From Dioscorea cayenensis subsp. rotundata (Eukaryota; Streptophyta; Magnoliopsida; Dioscoreales; Dioscoreaceae): a stretch of 64,000 nucleotides of DNA. The stretch spans positions 1,922,001 to 1,986,000 of the forward strand of contig NC_052483.1 in assembly GCF_009730915.1 (NCBI RefSeq). Reading direction: 5' to 3'. How positions within the stretch are numbered: the first letter of the stretch is position 1; the number at the start of each line of letters is the position of its first letter. The notes under the pieces were generated by a model that ran no database searches, was not told the origin of the DNA, and saw nothing but the letters and a program-made list of their open reading frames with translations. Shown here in pieces: positions 26,859-40,284 of the stretch. The translations under genes and the position numbers were made by a program.

Positions 26859-29800
26859 TGATGAGGATATAACTATATTAAAATATTACCTTTATTGCTA
26901 TGTATATCTAATTTTTTTAAAAAATAAAGTGTTTGTCATTTATTTGTAAAAAAAATAAAAAATAATGCATCCAATCATTCTATAATAACTATATTCATTA
27001 AATCTATTTATTTATTAATATTTACTGTTACTGAAAACCTCAAAATGCTGTTAGAAGCATAATTTGAAGGGAAAACCTGGATTATATATATATATAAAAG
27101 AAAAGGATTAATCAAATAATTGAATATCAAATCATGTTGCCTCTATTTTATGCATGGGGATACATAACATTGATGATAAACCAGAGTAAATTTGAGGAAT
27201 CTTCTCTTAATTTTTGTAAATTTATATATTTTTTTAAAACCATAAAAATATAAGCAACAGTAAAGATTTTAAAAATTGAAAGAAAAAAAAGTCAATCTAT
27301 TAAGAAAGCTTGCCAAGATAAAGTTTGGTTTTTAGATGGGACTTGTCCCCATTGTCTATTCTAGTATTTGGCGAAACCATTGAAATTTGAAAGTGACATG
27401 GCCGGTGTTCCACCAAAGCAAATGGGATGGTGAAACCGTGAAAGTATATATAGTTTTTTAATTAATTATAAAAATTAATTATAATTATAAATTATAATTA
27501 TTTTAAAAATATTATGATAAATTGGTTACAGTAATAAATAAAAGTAATTTCATCCAAACAATATTACAATTACAGTCGGCTTAAGTAGACAACCTCGCGC
27601 CCAAAATTAGTACTTGGCGTATAACTCCACAAATTATTTTTTCTTTTTTTTTTAAGCTAGAAAAAAATTACTCTCTTTAAGCTGTGAAATTGGTTTTTTA
27701 ATAATATTTTAGTCTTAAAAGTCAAAATAACTTAATTACACTTCCTAACGTAATTTATGAGAGTATTCTAAGAATATAGATTTTATATAAAAAAAACTGT
27801 AAATACTCCCATATATAGACCATAACCATACTACTTCTCTAATTATCAACCTATGAATCTTTTAGCTCTCAACTTTTTCAAGTTTAGGATTTTAAAAAAA
27901 TCTTTACAATAATTGTTCATTTTATTTTTATGAACATATTTTAATTTGAGTTTTGGTGATCTTTATATCTGTCTAAGTCTTTTCCTAAATCTTATCATAT
28001 GGATAATGACATGGCTGACCCAAGCTTAACAGAATGAACTTCAGGATTTTATGACATTACTGACATTGAAGATAAATGTGTTCATGTGATTTGTACAAAA
28101 TATAAAAATGAGTTTTCGTGCCAAATTTCAGTTGAAAAAATTATTTAAAAAGGCATATATGCCAACAACTATGCCATTAATCAATATGATTTTTCCCACA
28201 TATAAATTACTACTATTAGTTCAAGTATTAAAAATTTTACTTTTACTAATAAAAATATAAGAAAGGCTATTGCAAGATTTATTGTTCATGATGATTAGTA
28301 TTTTTACATTGCAAAAAATCATAAATTTGAAAATTGCTTTATTGAGGTGTTAATTATACTTTTAAAAAAGTTTTAAAAAGTACCATAAGAAAGTTTTGTC
28401 TTAATATTCATATTCAATATAAAAAATAATTTTGGAAATATTTAATATTTTTTTAAAATTTTTTTACTTCTAATATTTGAACTTTTAAGTTTAGAACTAA
28501 TTATTTTTGAATTATTGGTCGTCTAGAAACTCTTGTACTTTATAAAAATGTATTTTTTAAATTTTAATAAATTAGAACATTGACATACTACAAATTTTAT
28601 TACAAACTATATTACGTGTACTGTTAATGAGTATTAAATTTAAATTACCATAGTTTTTAATTAATTTTGATAATGCTTCCGTAAATAATAGTGCAATTAA
28701 CATTTTAAGAATGAAATTGGAACACATGTTTAAGAGATGTCTATTTCCCCTATTATAAATTTGTTAGTCATAGGTAGTTTAAAAATAATTGATTCACACC
28801 TGAAAATTTAAAATTATATTTTATTTGCACAAAAATCTACACACCAAACGTAGGTAGGATACAAAAAGTTCTTATCTAAATGAAAATTTTATTATTGATG
28901 TTGAGCAAAACGTGGAATTCAATTTATAGAAAGCTTAAAAATTCAAAGCTTCAAAGTCAATTTTTTTAAATTCAAGATCTCCAAGTTAAGTTATTCAAGA
29001 TTTCAAGTTTTTAATAATCAAAGATTTTAAGATTAGAAATTTTCCAAAAATAAAAAAATTAATGAGATAGACATGCATCCGTTGGAAATTTTCAATTTAA
29101 TGGGGTCACACATATAAATTAAATGTGTGTACTATTTTTATTTAAGCCCAATTAAAGTGATCTAATTAAGTTTTTTAATGGATTCAAGAGTTTAATTATT
29201 ATGAAATTTATGTGTAGAGACCAAATATGAAGGACCAAATTGAATAAAGTCTAATTAAATAAATTTATTGATACAAAAGAGTTTTCTCTAATTAAAAAAA
29301 AAATATTGATACAAAAGAATTTTTTCTATCCCATCAAAGAAAAAGTGGAATCATATTAATGTACGTTTCTTTATATTTAAATATTTATTCTCTTGATTCA
29401 TTATGGACTAAGATTTTTAGGGTTTCGTGAGGCCTCTAATTTTTGGATCTCAAGTGAAAGTCTATACTTGATTAATTATTTTTAATCCTAACAGCATGTT
29501 TCATGCTTTCCAAATAAATCATAAATTTTTTGGATTTTTTTCCTCCTTTAATTTATGATATAATATTTTTTTTTTTGTAATTTGTTTGTTATTATGTATT
29601 TCTTCAAATATACCATTTTCCCATATTAAATCCCAACAAATTGTTAGATTTGTCTATTCAAATAAATTTATTTTTAGTTACTTATTTTTTTTTAAATTTT
29701 CCTTATATCTTTTTAATTATATGTGGGTTCTTTGGTTTTTTTTTTTTAATGAAAGATGCATTTATTTTTATACTTTTCAAATAAATCATAAAGTTTTTAA

Positions 29801-30841
29801 ATTTTTTTTCTTCATCAAATAATTATAAATTGTGTAATAATGTTTTTTCTCATAAATTGATTTTTGGAACAGTATTAATAATAAAAAAATTTCTTTTCCG
29901 ATTATCATAATTTCGTAGATTCTCTCCTAATATTGCAAACTTTATTACTCCTTTTACTTTCTACCTCTCACACATGTCAGAATTAAATCACATTAAAGAT
30001 GAAAGGAAAGAACAAGCATCGTTGAATTTATCATTGTCAATGTTGAACTTTATTGCATCTTTCAAGTTTCAACATCACAAAAAAGGAGAAACAAGCCATC
30101 AATAACAATCAAATAAAAATGAAATATTGGTTAGACTAATTCATAAAGCAATCACCATTTCAAAATGTTTGATAACAAACACATTGAATTACTTAAAAAA
30201 TGTTTAAAATGTTATTAAGAACAATTTTTAAAAAAATCAAAATTTTTTTAGAATATAGTGACTTTATTTATTCTTATATGTTTTTTTAAGAGAAATTGCT
30301 TAAAAAATCCAAACAACTTTACCTTTGATTTTTTCAAATCCTTGAAAGTTCATCTTTTTTTTTCCCCAAATTATTTTTAACTCCAACGACTAAATAATCT
30401 CAGTTTTACTATTCTTACGTCACATTCTATTTTTAGTTTTATTCTTTGGTTTTGGTTATTCGGATTTACAAATTTTAGATCACCTTCGTTTTTGGTATAT
30501 TTATTATTTAGCGAATCTATTCAAATTTGTATGTTATCAAATAGAATTTAAACTTCCAAAAGTGACGGGAGGGATGAAATGGAACTGGTTGTATAAAAGA
30601 GGGACTGCAAATGATAATGTTTTGTCATAATAATTTATTGGAATAAATAAAAAGTTTCAATGACTAATAAACAATTTTTTTTAATAAATTTAGAATAATT
30701 TCTTTCGAACTACACAATTAAATTTTATTTTAGTCGACTTGTGATGTATATTGAATTGTTTTCTATAAGATAATTAAAGATAGATGAGGAGTACTTAAAG
30801 AACATAGAATTAAATTTGGTTCACATAATTAATTGATAGTT

Positions 30842-30847
<6 letters not shown>
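26859..30847. other. Duplicated intergenic DNA, flank segment A; no gene
   Basis: Very AT-rich. From about 27.9 kb it matches, with many indels, the stretches at about 42.3-44.6 kb and 48.7-50.4 kb. Shared markers include a run starting near 28190 (TTTTTCCCACATATAAATTACTACT) and equivalents near 42390 and 49010. Short open frames here are low-complexity and not credible genes. Confidence 0.6.
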
Positions 30848-30900
<53 letters not shown>

Positions 30901-30901
30901 T
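30848..30901. repeat. Compound microsatellite (AC)n(AT)n
   Basis: An uninterrupted run of about 15 AC units passes directly into about 12 AT units. Confidence 0.97.
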
Positions 30902-30969
30902 ACAGTTTCTTAAAGGATTCCATACGAGAAGGTATAAGTATAAGATATAAATCTGTTGTATGAAATACT

Positions 30970-31911
30970 TGTTGGGGTCCAGCCCATTTGTTGGGTTGGA
31001 TGAATAATTGGGCTCCAAGCCCATGATGAAAAAAAAAACGAAGCTAGGTCAATAGTGGAGAAGATGGAGGGCAAAGAGGTAACTCTACAAGGTGAAATTT
31101 TTCTCATTCCTTGGTAATGAGAATAGGTTATGCTTTTTTGGATGAGGGTGATTATCCTGAAGAAGTGAGAGAGGGAAGACAAAGAGGGAGAAGAAGGAGA
31201 GAAGGCTAGGGCAAGGAGATCGGACGGCCAAACCTCGCCGGATCTCACTCAAACTCCGGGAGAAGACTCCTTGCAAGAAGCACTACCTATTGATTAGGTT
31301 TGATCCTTCTATTTCTCCCTACTTGTTGTTTGTTAGCCATCTTGATGATGATGATGTTTGTCAATGAGAACTCTTCTCTCATGAATGCCTTTGTTCTTGT
31401 GCTTGTAAACCTCTAGTTAGCTAGAGGAGATCCATTGTAATTCTTTATTGACCTAGTGGATACATGTTTAAGAGGCTCTAAGGAGTCCCGTGGTTTTTCC
31501 CTCGATTTGTAGGTTTCCACGCTAAAAATCGCTGTCTTGAATCTTTGTTTGTTTGTTCATCTCATTCTAACATGAATGAGGGGTTTGATAGCATTTTATG
31601 AGTTGATTTGAAGCTTTGAAGCTTTGTAGAACCCTTGGGAGGAGCATTGAAGCCTCAAGGAAGCCGTTGAAGGTTTTTTGCAGCTTATGCGGGCTGCATA
31701 CGGGCCGCACAAGATCGCCAGTGAGTTTCACGGGGTGTATGCGGCCACATGAACCCCGTACAGTATCGATAGACAGAAAACCTCGCGGGCAACAGTGCGC
31801 CCGCATACCGGTCGCATGCGAACAGTAACAGTGAACAGTAAACTACTACAGTAACATTGCTACAGTAAATTCCGCAGTTTTCATTGTTGCATTCCTGTCA
31901 AACCCCCAACA
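30970..31911 (+). mobile_element. Solo LTR, 942 bp, TSD ATACT
   Basis: It begins TGTTGGGGTCCAGCCC and ends CAAACCCCCAACA, so eight terminal bases form a perfect short inverted repeat with TG...CA ends. ATACT flanks both sides exactly (30965-30969 and 31912-31916). There is no coding region. The body carries a CTAGGG-type leader region and a GC-richer tail with CAGTAACA motifs, like the solo LTR at 11090-11779. The simplest reading is a solo LTR; the parent lineage cannot be told without the internal region. Confidence 0.9.
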
Positions 31912-31916
31912 ATACT

Positions 31917-33395
31917 ATATGAACTATATTTTTAACTTATTTATTCAATTGTTTTAATATTTTTGTCAAAGGTTTTCTTTTCTTTCTTTTTTTTTTCTTG
32001 GGGGCAAAAACAATTATTTAACAAACCCAAAAATTTTAATGCACAAAAATTCTAAAATTAATTTTTTTTTACGTTAAAAAATGACTTACAAAGGGCAAGC
32101 TAAAAAAACGAGAATAACAAACACAAAGAAATCAACACAGATCCACATATATTCACATAAAATAAAAAAGATATTATGGAAAAGTGACTTTTGTTCCTCA
32201 TAATTATTTGCTAAAAATTATAATCAAATGAAAAGATCGCTCGCAAAGTTGCATTGATTGATGCATACTTCTTTATTAAATTTCTTAAATATTTCTTTCA
32301 AATAAAAATCTCATCTAGCTGAATAAATTATATTAAACTAATCGTCGGAATGTTGAAAATATATTGTTTAATTAGTACTATTCCATTAATTTCTATCACT
32401 ATCCATAAAAAAAAAAGTTTTAGGTCTTGTTTGGAAACAAATTTGTTAGTGAAAATATAGAGGAGGATATGATTGTTCAACCCAATAATAATATTTTGTA
32501 TGAAGTCACTTTTTCAATAATTTTCTTTTATATGTCATGCATGTTTTTATGAGCTAGATCAAATAATTATAAAGGGAAGGGAAACTATGTATTGATAATA
32601 TGTGAGACTACTATGTATGTGATGCAAGTCAAGGTACGGGATCAGCGCCACAGATGTAGACGTGAGTGTCACTGAGAAAGAGAGCTCAACCAGTTCAAAA
32701 ACCATCCAAATTCACTGATTTCATTGTGTAATTAATTAATTAGTATCTAATCAGAGTAATGACTTAAAAATAATATTATCAGTGTTTAAACCACGTAATA
32801 CCACAAGTTAGAAATGAAATTGTTTGGTTTCTAATTAGAAACGGATCATAAATGATAGTTTGTATTTAGAAACTTAACTATAGTTATTTTCTAATTTGTT
32901 TCTAAATTTAGCAATAGGTTTTCCTATATTCATATATTAAAAAAAAAATCAAAATTTAAAACAAGTTAGAAAAATTATAAAAATTATTATAGATTTTATG
33001 GCATTGTGGTTTTATAAATATTGAATATTTTTTTTTGAAAGAAATTATAACTTAAAATAAAACTAAGCATGTATAATTTTTTTATTGTATTTTTCATGAA
33101 ATACTATCTAAAATATACATATACATAAATTATACAAATATATGTTTTTTATATATAAAAATATATGAAAATTAGAAACAAATTTCGAAATAGTTTTTAA
33201 TCCAATATTTATAAAATTATGAATATATTTTTTAAAATAAATTATAACTTAAAATAATATTAAGTATTTATAAATTGTTTTTAAATTATTATTTTTCAAG
33301 AAATACTATTTTAAATGTGTACAAATATAAATTATGCAAATATACAAATTTCTTTTGAGTTAAAATCAATTTTAAAAATTATCCAAATATATATG

Positions 33396-33428
<33 letters not shown>

Positions 33429-33640
33429 GATGAGTAATCTAGGAACGTTCATAAATTTAAAATCTAGGAACCTCTACAATAGCCGTAGATGGTAATCTGA
33501 CGGCTATGATCATCATGAACAGTATTAAAACGTGTTCTACAGTATCACATAGTATTCGTAAACAGTCAAAAGATGTACATTATCTATAAACAAACAACTA
33601 TTAGATGATGATCCAATGGTTGTGATCGTACCTTGATTAT

Positions 33641-33685
<45 letters not shown>

Positions 33686-34119
33686 ATATGTACTCATCTC
33701 CAGGACATCTCCAGGCATGACAATTCTTGATCTCGGCCCTGGATTTGTCCATCAAAGGAAGCCCAGCCTTCTCCATTCCAAACCGTTGATCAAACCCACC
33801 TTCCCTAGCCTTGTCCTCTCATCCACGATCGGCATCACCATCACCATCACAGCCACCACCTCCGACGACGTCGCTGCTTTGGGCTTCTTCTTAATTGGAG
33901 CTTCATCGGCAGGTAAATTTTTTTTCTTTTAATTTTAAGCTAATGTTAGTGATTCTTTTGCTTGCAGGAGTCAGTTTTTGCTATTTTAGTGGTGTATGTT
34001 GAGATGTAGTGGTGAAACATGAGGAGCTATTTATAACCTCTAAACTCTGGTTTGTTTCTTCTCGTGAATGCTAACAAGTTGATTTAAGTTCATTTAATGG
34101 AGTCAAGAATGATTTGCAG
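31917..34119. other. Duplicated intergenic DNA; TA-flanked insertion; no convincing gene
   Basis: 31.9-32.7 kb continues flank segment A (compare 43.6-44.6 kb; both share CAAAGTTGCATTGATTGA). TA microsatellites lie at about 33396-33425 and 33643-33681 and bracket a 217-bp non-repetitive block. A 71-codon frame at 33717-33932, followed by a possible donor GGCAG|GTAAAT, reads as serine/threonine-rich protein without known motifs. I do not call it a gene. Confidence 0.5.
33426..33642. mobile_element. Possible small non-autonomous element inserted in a TA microsatellite
   Basis: A unique 217-bp block starting GAGGATGAGTAATC is bounded on both sides by long TA runs. A second block at about 57852-58200, next to a TA run, shares a weak but recognisable stretch around TTCATAAATTTAAAATCTA. 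Elements that insert into TA microsatellites (the rice Micron type) are known. No inverted repeats were found, so the class is uncertain. Confidence 0.35.
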
Positions 34120-34148
34120 GTGTACTGATCATGTTGAAGGATTGAAGA

Positions 34149-35629
34149 TGATGGTTCCGGTGGGTAGTGTGTTAAGGTAAAACTCACTCGAATATTAGAC
34201 ACACACACACACACACACACACACAATCAAACAAGAGAAAGAAGACACGCAAGTTGGTAATCCAGTTCGGCGCAAACTTGCCTACATTTGGTGGCCAAGC
34301 CCGGAGAAACAATCCACTAAAAGAGGTTATAGAATAAAGAGTACAACACTCCCTTACTCTCTCAAGACAAAGAATAGCCTTTTAAGATTGACCGATGCCC
34401 ACTCTGTTCAACCCTCACCAAAGGGTCTCTCACTCCATGGCTCATCCTAAATCTTCAAGCAGGATCTCTTATATATACGCATCGACGTCCAAGTAAACCT
34501 TCCTCTTTTAGAATTCTCCGCGGCTTACTAACTTGGACACTTTTCAAAGTTAGATGTTACAACACCCAGTTGCAACATTGCCCACCTTACTGAATATGAC
34601 TGAGTTTTAACCAGTTGCACCCGAATCTGTGACCTTCAACATTCCCGATTCCTTTAGTCCGTCTCGTAGAAGTTGACTCGACCCGAGCTTCTCCTGCTTG
34701 CAGCTGCTTCCTTCCTCATGTCACTTCAGCAGGTCTCCTCTCCCGAGGAATGCGCCTACCAAGACACACGCAACCATCTCACCAAAGATGGTCACCGAAG
34801 ATCTCCCAATCTTCTTTCCAAACTTGGTCCAAGTTTGGTCTTTCCATATGATCTTCGTTTGAAACATGAAAATATTGTTACTAAACTTGATCTCATCTCA
34901 TCCAAGTTTAGCCTTTAATATCTTCAAGCATGATCTCCAATCATCTATGCTTGGATCTTCAAATCTTCAATCAAATCTCAAGTAATCTTCAATCAATGTT
35001 CCACATATGATTAGTCTCCTTGAATAGCTCGGCCCATAATTAGCTCTTAGATCTTCCTTCAAATTGTATTGCTAAATATGGTCTTGATAATCACCTTGGC
35101 TTATCCTTGCCTAATTTAGTTTGTGTCTTCAAATAGCTTCACACCAAACTAAGTTTGTCCTATCTTAGTTTGTGTCTTCAAATAGCTTTCCACCAAACTA
35201 AGCTCCATGAAATCTTCATGATCTTTATCCTTGCCAACAATAGAACATTCCTCTCACTCTCTTTAAGGTAGATCTTTCATAAAAGGAGTTTTATCAAAGA
35301 TATGATTTATCATCCCGGATCTTACCAAGGATAGATAAACATTCCTAAAATAAAACTTACCCTTCTTGAAGAGATCCATTTAACTTGAAGCACTTTCCAA
35401 AATTAGTTGATCATCACATGAACCATTGAGAGGAATTTCACTAAACACAGCCTCCAAACATGATCTTCTAAACCTTGTATCTTCAAATGTCATGACACCA
35501 AGATTTTGCCACATCATCATCCTAGTCATTCCTTCTTTTTTCCAAGTCATTATTGCCACGTTATGTTCCTTTTGTCATGTCACCTCTTGGCTTGTCAAAT
35601 AATATCAATCTACGTCGTCAGACCTAACA
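34149..35629. mobile_element. Solo-LTR-like insertion, 1481 bp, TSD GAAGA, inside the copia-2 LTR
   Basis: It begins TGATGGTTCCGG and ends CAGACCTAACA, so it has TG...CA ends. GAAGA flanks both sides (34144-34148 and 35630-35634). Removing it with one GAAGA restores the ATTGAAGAAGTAAAATG of the partner LTR exactly. It contains an AC microsatellite (about 34200-34227), a TATATATA box near 34470 and no coding region. A solo LTR is the best reading; orientation and lineage are not clear. Confidence 0.83.
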
Positions 35630-35959
35630 GAAGAAGTAAAATGTAATGGTATGCAACTGAGACAAAGATGAAACAAATGAGTGTATATTAAGAGGAATGA
35701 CAACTAATAGAGTTCTAGAGAATTCAAAAGTTCCCATTCAACTTAAAGCAAAGGCTACATACTTATACTATTCAGCAACATTGACTTACTACAACCCACG
35801 TGATTAAAGACACAAAAGGACACATGCTATAGAAGTAGACATAATAAACTAAAGACTAGAATGATGACAAATCAACCAGATGAGACAGTGCACTAAGACA
35901 AAAAACACTTCATAGCTTTCATAACTAGGTTCTGAATATCAATTTCAACACGCTCCCCA

Positions 35960-38900
35960 TGTTTAGAAACTCACAACTCCCAGCCGACGTCGTAGTTTTT
36001 CGTGCTTGGATCCAAATAGAGCTTTTGTGAATATGTCGGCCAGTTGTTCATGTGTGCTGCAATGAACCATCTTGATCACTCCATCAGCTACCAAGTTTCT
36101 GATAAAATGAAAGCGTATATCTATATGCTTGGTCCTGCCATGTTGTGCTGGGTTCCTGGCTATTGCTATGGTAGATTGATTGTCACAGTAAATGGTGGTA
36201 CCATCGTTCTGATCAACCTCTATATCTCCGAGCAGTCGATGCATCCAACTACCTGACATGCTGCTGAGGTTGCGACAACGTACTCAGCCTCAGTGCTTGA
36301 GAATGCAATGATTTCCTGTCACTTAGAACACCAAGCAACTGCACTGGATCCCAGGTTGAAAACCCAACCTGTTGTGCTTCTCTGATCATCTATAGACCCT
36401 CCCCAATCGCTGTCGACATAGCCTCGTAAATGGAATGTTTCAACTTAATCAAATTTGATTCCCATGTTGATAGTTCCAGAAACACAGTGAAGAACTCTTT
36501 TCATAGCCCTTAGATGATGCTTTGAGGGACAATAAACAAACTTAGATAGCAATCCCATGGTGAACATGAGATCCGGATGTGTATGTGTGAGGTATAATAG
36601 GCTACCAACCATGCTGTGAAATCTTCTTTCATCTGCCTTCCCGGAACTATCCTCCAACTGAAGTTTTTCATTAGGATTTAAAGGAGTAGCATGGCTCTTG
36701 TTGTTCAACATTCCAAACTTCTTTATGAGTCCCTCTGCATACCTCTTCTAGCAAACAAATATAGAACCAGGTTGTTGTGTTACTTCAAGTCCAAGAAAAT
36801 AATGCAACATTCCAAGATCCATCATTTCGAACGTGCGCATCATATTTTCTTTAAACTCTTCCACCATAAGAAGTGATGATCCCATGAAGATTATGTCATC
36901 AACATAGAGGCATATAAGTAGAATGTTTGAACTCTCATCAGTCCTCCTACACACTGTAGGCTCACACTAGCTTCTTATGAACCGAAGATTAATGAAATGC
37001 AAATCAATTTTGGTATACCATGCTTATGGGGGTTGACGAAGCCCATAAAGCGCCTTGTTAAGCTTGCAGACAAGGGTTTTTTTCCCAGGTTGAACATACC
37101 CTTCTGGCTGTGTTATGTATACCTCTTCTTGGAGTTCGCCATTAAGGAACGCGGACTTTACATCCAGTTGGAACACATGCCAATGCATCTGAGTAGCTAT
37201 TGCGAGGAACAACCGTACTGTTTCAAGCCTTGTGACCGGGGAGAACACATCATCGAAGTCCACTTCACTCACTTGAGAGTATGCTTTCGTTACCAAACGC
37301 GCTTTTCTCTTGAGTAGGGTATCGGACAAAAACTTGGATTTCAAAATCCATTCCAAGCCGACGGGCTTCTTCCCTTCTGGTAGTGTGGTAAGAGTCTAGG
37401 TGATGTTCTTTAAAATGGCGACTTTTTCTTCCATGGCAGCCTTCTATTCTTCATGATGACTAGCTTCATCAAATGAACTTGGATCACCTGCAGAAGGTGC
37501 AAATGAGCAAGAGTTATAAAGCTCATGTAGAGTTTTATACTTTGTATTAGGGTTCTCAGATGAGTCTTCTAATGATGATGTAGGTGTGTTAGCTTGAGTT
37601 TCCTGTGGAAATGAAGAAATCTGGTTTTCTTCTGATGTCGTGCCATCATCACTATGGCCCAACATGTCTTCCAAAGTGTGAGAGGAGCCAATAGCATTCT
37701 CCTAATTCCATGCTTTTTGCTTCATGAGATTGAACTTCTCTACTAACTTGCACTTTTCCAGTCAAGGGATTAATCAACTTATACCTTTTTGACTCTGTAC
37801 TATACCCAATAAAAACATGCTTTTCTCACTTGAGTTCAAACTTCCCTCTTTGCCGACCTAGATTAAGGACAAAGGCTAAACACCAGAACGTCCTTAGATG
37901 GTCAACAGATGTTTTCACTCCGGCAAGGCTTCATATGGTGTGACATTTCTCAATGCTTTGGTTGGAGACTGGTTGAGTATATATATAACTGCTGCAACGG
38001 CTTCTCCCTCGAACTCAGTTGGAACACTTCGTTGCTTCAACATGCATTGGCTCATCTCCACTATTGTTTTGTTCCTCCGTTCAGCAACTCCATTTTGCTA
38101 AGGTGAGTGAGGAGTTGTTAGTTGCAGCTTGATTCTGTGTTCTTCACAATAAGACTGAAAATCTCTGGAGGTGAACTCTCCTCCGCTATCAGTTCTTAGA
38201 GCCTTCATGGGGATATCATATTGCTTCTCCACCAGGTTCTTGGATACTTTTAAGAACTCCAGAGCTTGAGACTTTACCTAAAGAAAATACACCCAAGAAT
38301 ATCGGGTGCAATCATTAGTGAGCAACATGAAATAAAAGTTACCTCCCTTTGACTTGGTTTGCATTGGTCCACAGAGATCCCCATGAACCAACTCTAGTGG
38401 TTTCTCAGCTCTCCTCGTACTTTCTTCAGGGAATGGGAGCCTTGTTTGCTTCCTATATGCACATCCTTCACATGGATTTGTTGACACAATATTTGGAAGG
38501 CCAAGGACCAGCTTCCCTTTTGATAGTAGCTACAAACTATTAAAGTTTATATGCCCGTACCTTTCATGCCAAAGAAAAGACTCATCAGTCTTGCTAGCTG
38601 CTACATGAGCTGCTCCAACCTTGCTGATAGTGAGAGGGAACAAATTATGTTCAGATATCTGAACTCGTGCACTCCTCTTTTGTTTCTTTGCTTTAGATGA
38701 TACACTCGTCATTGTCAAACATAAGTGTATATCCTCCTCCAAGCAGCTACCCAACACTTAACAAGTTATGAGCTAGCTTTGGCATGTACAGAACTTGGTG
38801 TAGTTCCTTCATCTGCCCTCCTTTAGTCTTCATCCTCACTTTCCCCATCCCTCCAACTTTCATCACCGGATTGTCACCAAGCCGGATAGTCTGTTGCATA

Positions 38901-39900
38901 GACTCATCCAACGTTTGAAACAAGCTCTTAATACCCGTTATATGATTACTGCATCCATTGTCCAACAGCCAAACATCTTCATGTTGATCATCAAGGCCAC
39001 TATCAGCCATGAATAGGTGTGTTACTTTGGCTTCTTCCTCAACTACATTTACAGCTATATCTTTATACCAGCATTGTGATTTATAATGCCCAAACTTCTT
39101 GCACTTGTAGCATTGAATGTCGGCCTTGTTCTGCCATCTCTCACCCTTGAGAATCCTTATGTTCATAGCCACGACCTCTTCCTCTTCCTCTGAAACCTCC
39201 ACGGCTTATGCCTCTACCTGTATTATTAGTAGAGTTACTTGAAGAACCTTCTCCCTTGATGTGGAAGGCTCTCACCTCTACTTTGTCAGACTCCATATCA
39301 AGTCTCCCTTCATGCCCTTTTAGAGATCCACTGAGCTTGTCGACCGTGAGTATTGAAAGGTCTTTAGCTTTTACAATAGATGAAACAACATGATGAAACT
39401 TTGGTGAGAGACTACGGAGGATCTTACTAGCGATGGCCTTCTCATCAAGTTCTTTACTAAGTGCTTGAATGTGATAAGTAGTAGTTAATACTCTGCTTAT
39501 ATAGTCTTGCACCGATTTGCCATTCTTCATCCGAAGGTTCTCGTACTCCTGTCGATAAGTATGAAGCTTTACAGCCGAGCTTTTGGAACACCCTTGGTAC
39601 TCCTTTTTGAGAATATCCCATGCCTTCTTCGCTACTCTTGTTCTTGAAATCCTAATCAGGATTCTTTCCTCCAACGGCTGTTAGATTAGAAACAGCGCTT
39701 TGGCATTCTTCTGGATATCATCTTCTAGACGCTGAACATCATCATCTTCTTCATCAAAGCCTTTGTTAACTATTCCCCAAAGCTTTCTGGAGAGAAGCAA
39801 GGTCTCCATCTTTAAGCTCCATAGGTTGTATCCTTCACCATTAAAGTAAGGAGCATTAGCGGAGGAGGAAGAGCTCCCTGCATTTCCAACCATCACTCGA
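35960..39900 (-). pseudogene. copia-2 gag-pol, heavily degraded
   Basis: Order on minus. Gag has SSSSSANAPYFNGEGYNLW (about 39890), then KKEYQGCSKSS and VHDYISRVL-like text to about 39140. The zinc knuckle CYKCKKFGHYKSQC is intact. Protease has WLLDNGCSNHITG. The integrase zinc finger has WHERYGHINFNSL and CEGCAYRKQ, followed by an integrase core fragment (VHGDLCGPMQT). RT has DDVFSPVTRLETVRLFLAIA, LDVKSAFLNGELQEEVYI and CLYVDDIIFMG. RNase H has DNQSTIAIARNPAQHGRTK. Stops and frameshifts separate at least ten blocks, and the DDE core of integrase is largely lost. This matches the age suggested by the LTRs. Confidence 0.92.
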
Positions 39901-39935
39901 TCGTCACAGGAAGAGGTTTCTATCTCTGATACCAC

Positions 39936-40284
39936 TGAAGGATTGAAGAAGTAAAATGTAATGGTATGAAATTGAGACAAAGATGAAACAAATGAGTGTA
40001 TTAAAGGAAGGACAGCTAATAGAGTGCTGGAGAATTCAAAAGTTCTCATTAAACGTAAAGCAAGGGCTACATACTTATACTATTCAACAACATTGACTTA
40101 CTACAACCCACATAATTAAAGACACAAAAGGATGCATGCTATAGAAGTAGACATAATAAACTAAAGACTAGACTGATGACAAATCAACCAGACGAGACAG
40201 TGCACTGTAAACGTGCAAACCATGCACTAAGACAAAACATGCTTTATAGCTTTCATAACTAGGTTCTGAACATCAATTTCAACA
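39936..40284 (-). repeat. 5' LTR of copia-2
   Basis: 349 bp, intact partner of the split left LTR. It has a 22-bp stretch (around CTGTAAACGTGCAAACCATG) that the left LTR lacks. Confidence 0.93.

Larger units (their letters stand above)
34135..40284 (-). mobile_element. Ty1/copia retrotransposon copia-2, degenerate, itself interrupted
   Basis: The right (5') LTR is 39936-40284 (349 bp, TGAAGGATTG to AATTTCAACA). The left (3') LTR is 34135-34148 plus 35635-35950, split by a 1.5-kb insertion. Flanks are CATGT (34130-34134) and CATGA (40285-40289), a 5-bp TSD with one change. The minus-strand primer-binding site TGGTATCAGAG lies next to the right LTR, and a purine tract (ATGGGGAGCG) beside the left one. 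The two LTRs show many substitutions and a 22-bp indel, so it is much older than copia-1. Confidence 0.93.

Noticed and set aside
31616..31828. 70-codon frame rich in Arg/Gly
   Set aside because: It lies inside the GC-rich tail of the 942-bp solo LTR and has no protein motif.
33717..33932. 71-codon frame with a possible splice donor as first exon of the AKR gene
   Set aside because: The translation has none of the N-terminal AKR features (GLGTW, DCA..YGNE), so no link to the exon at 34120 could be made.
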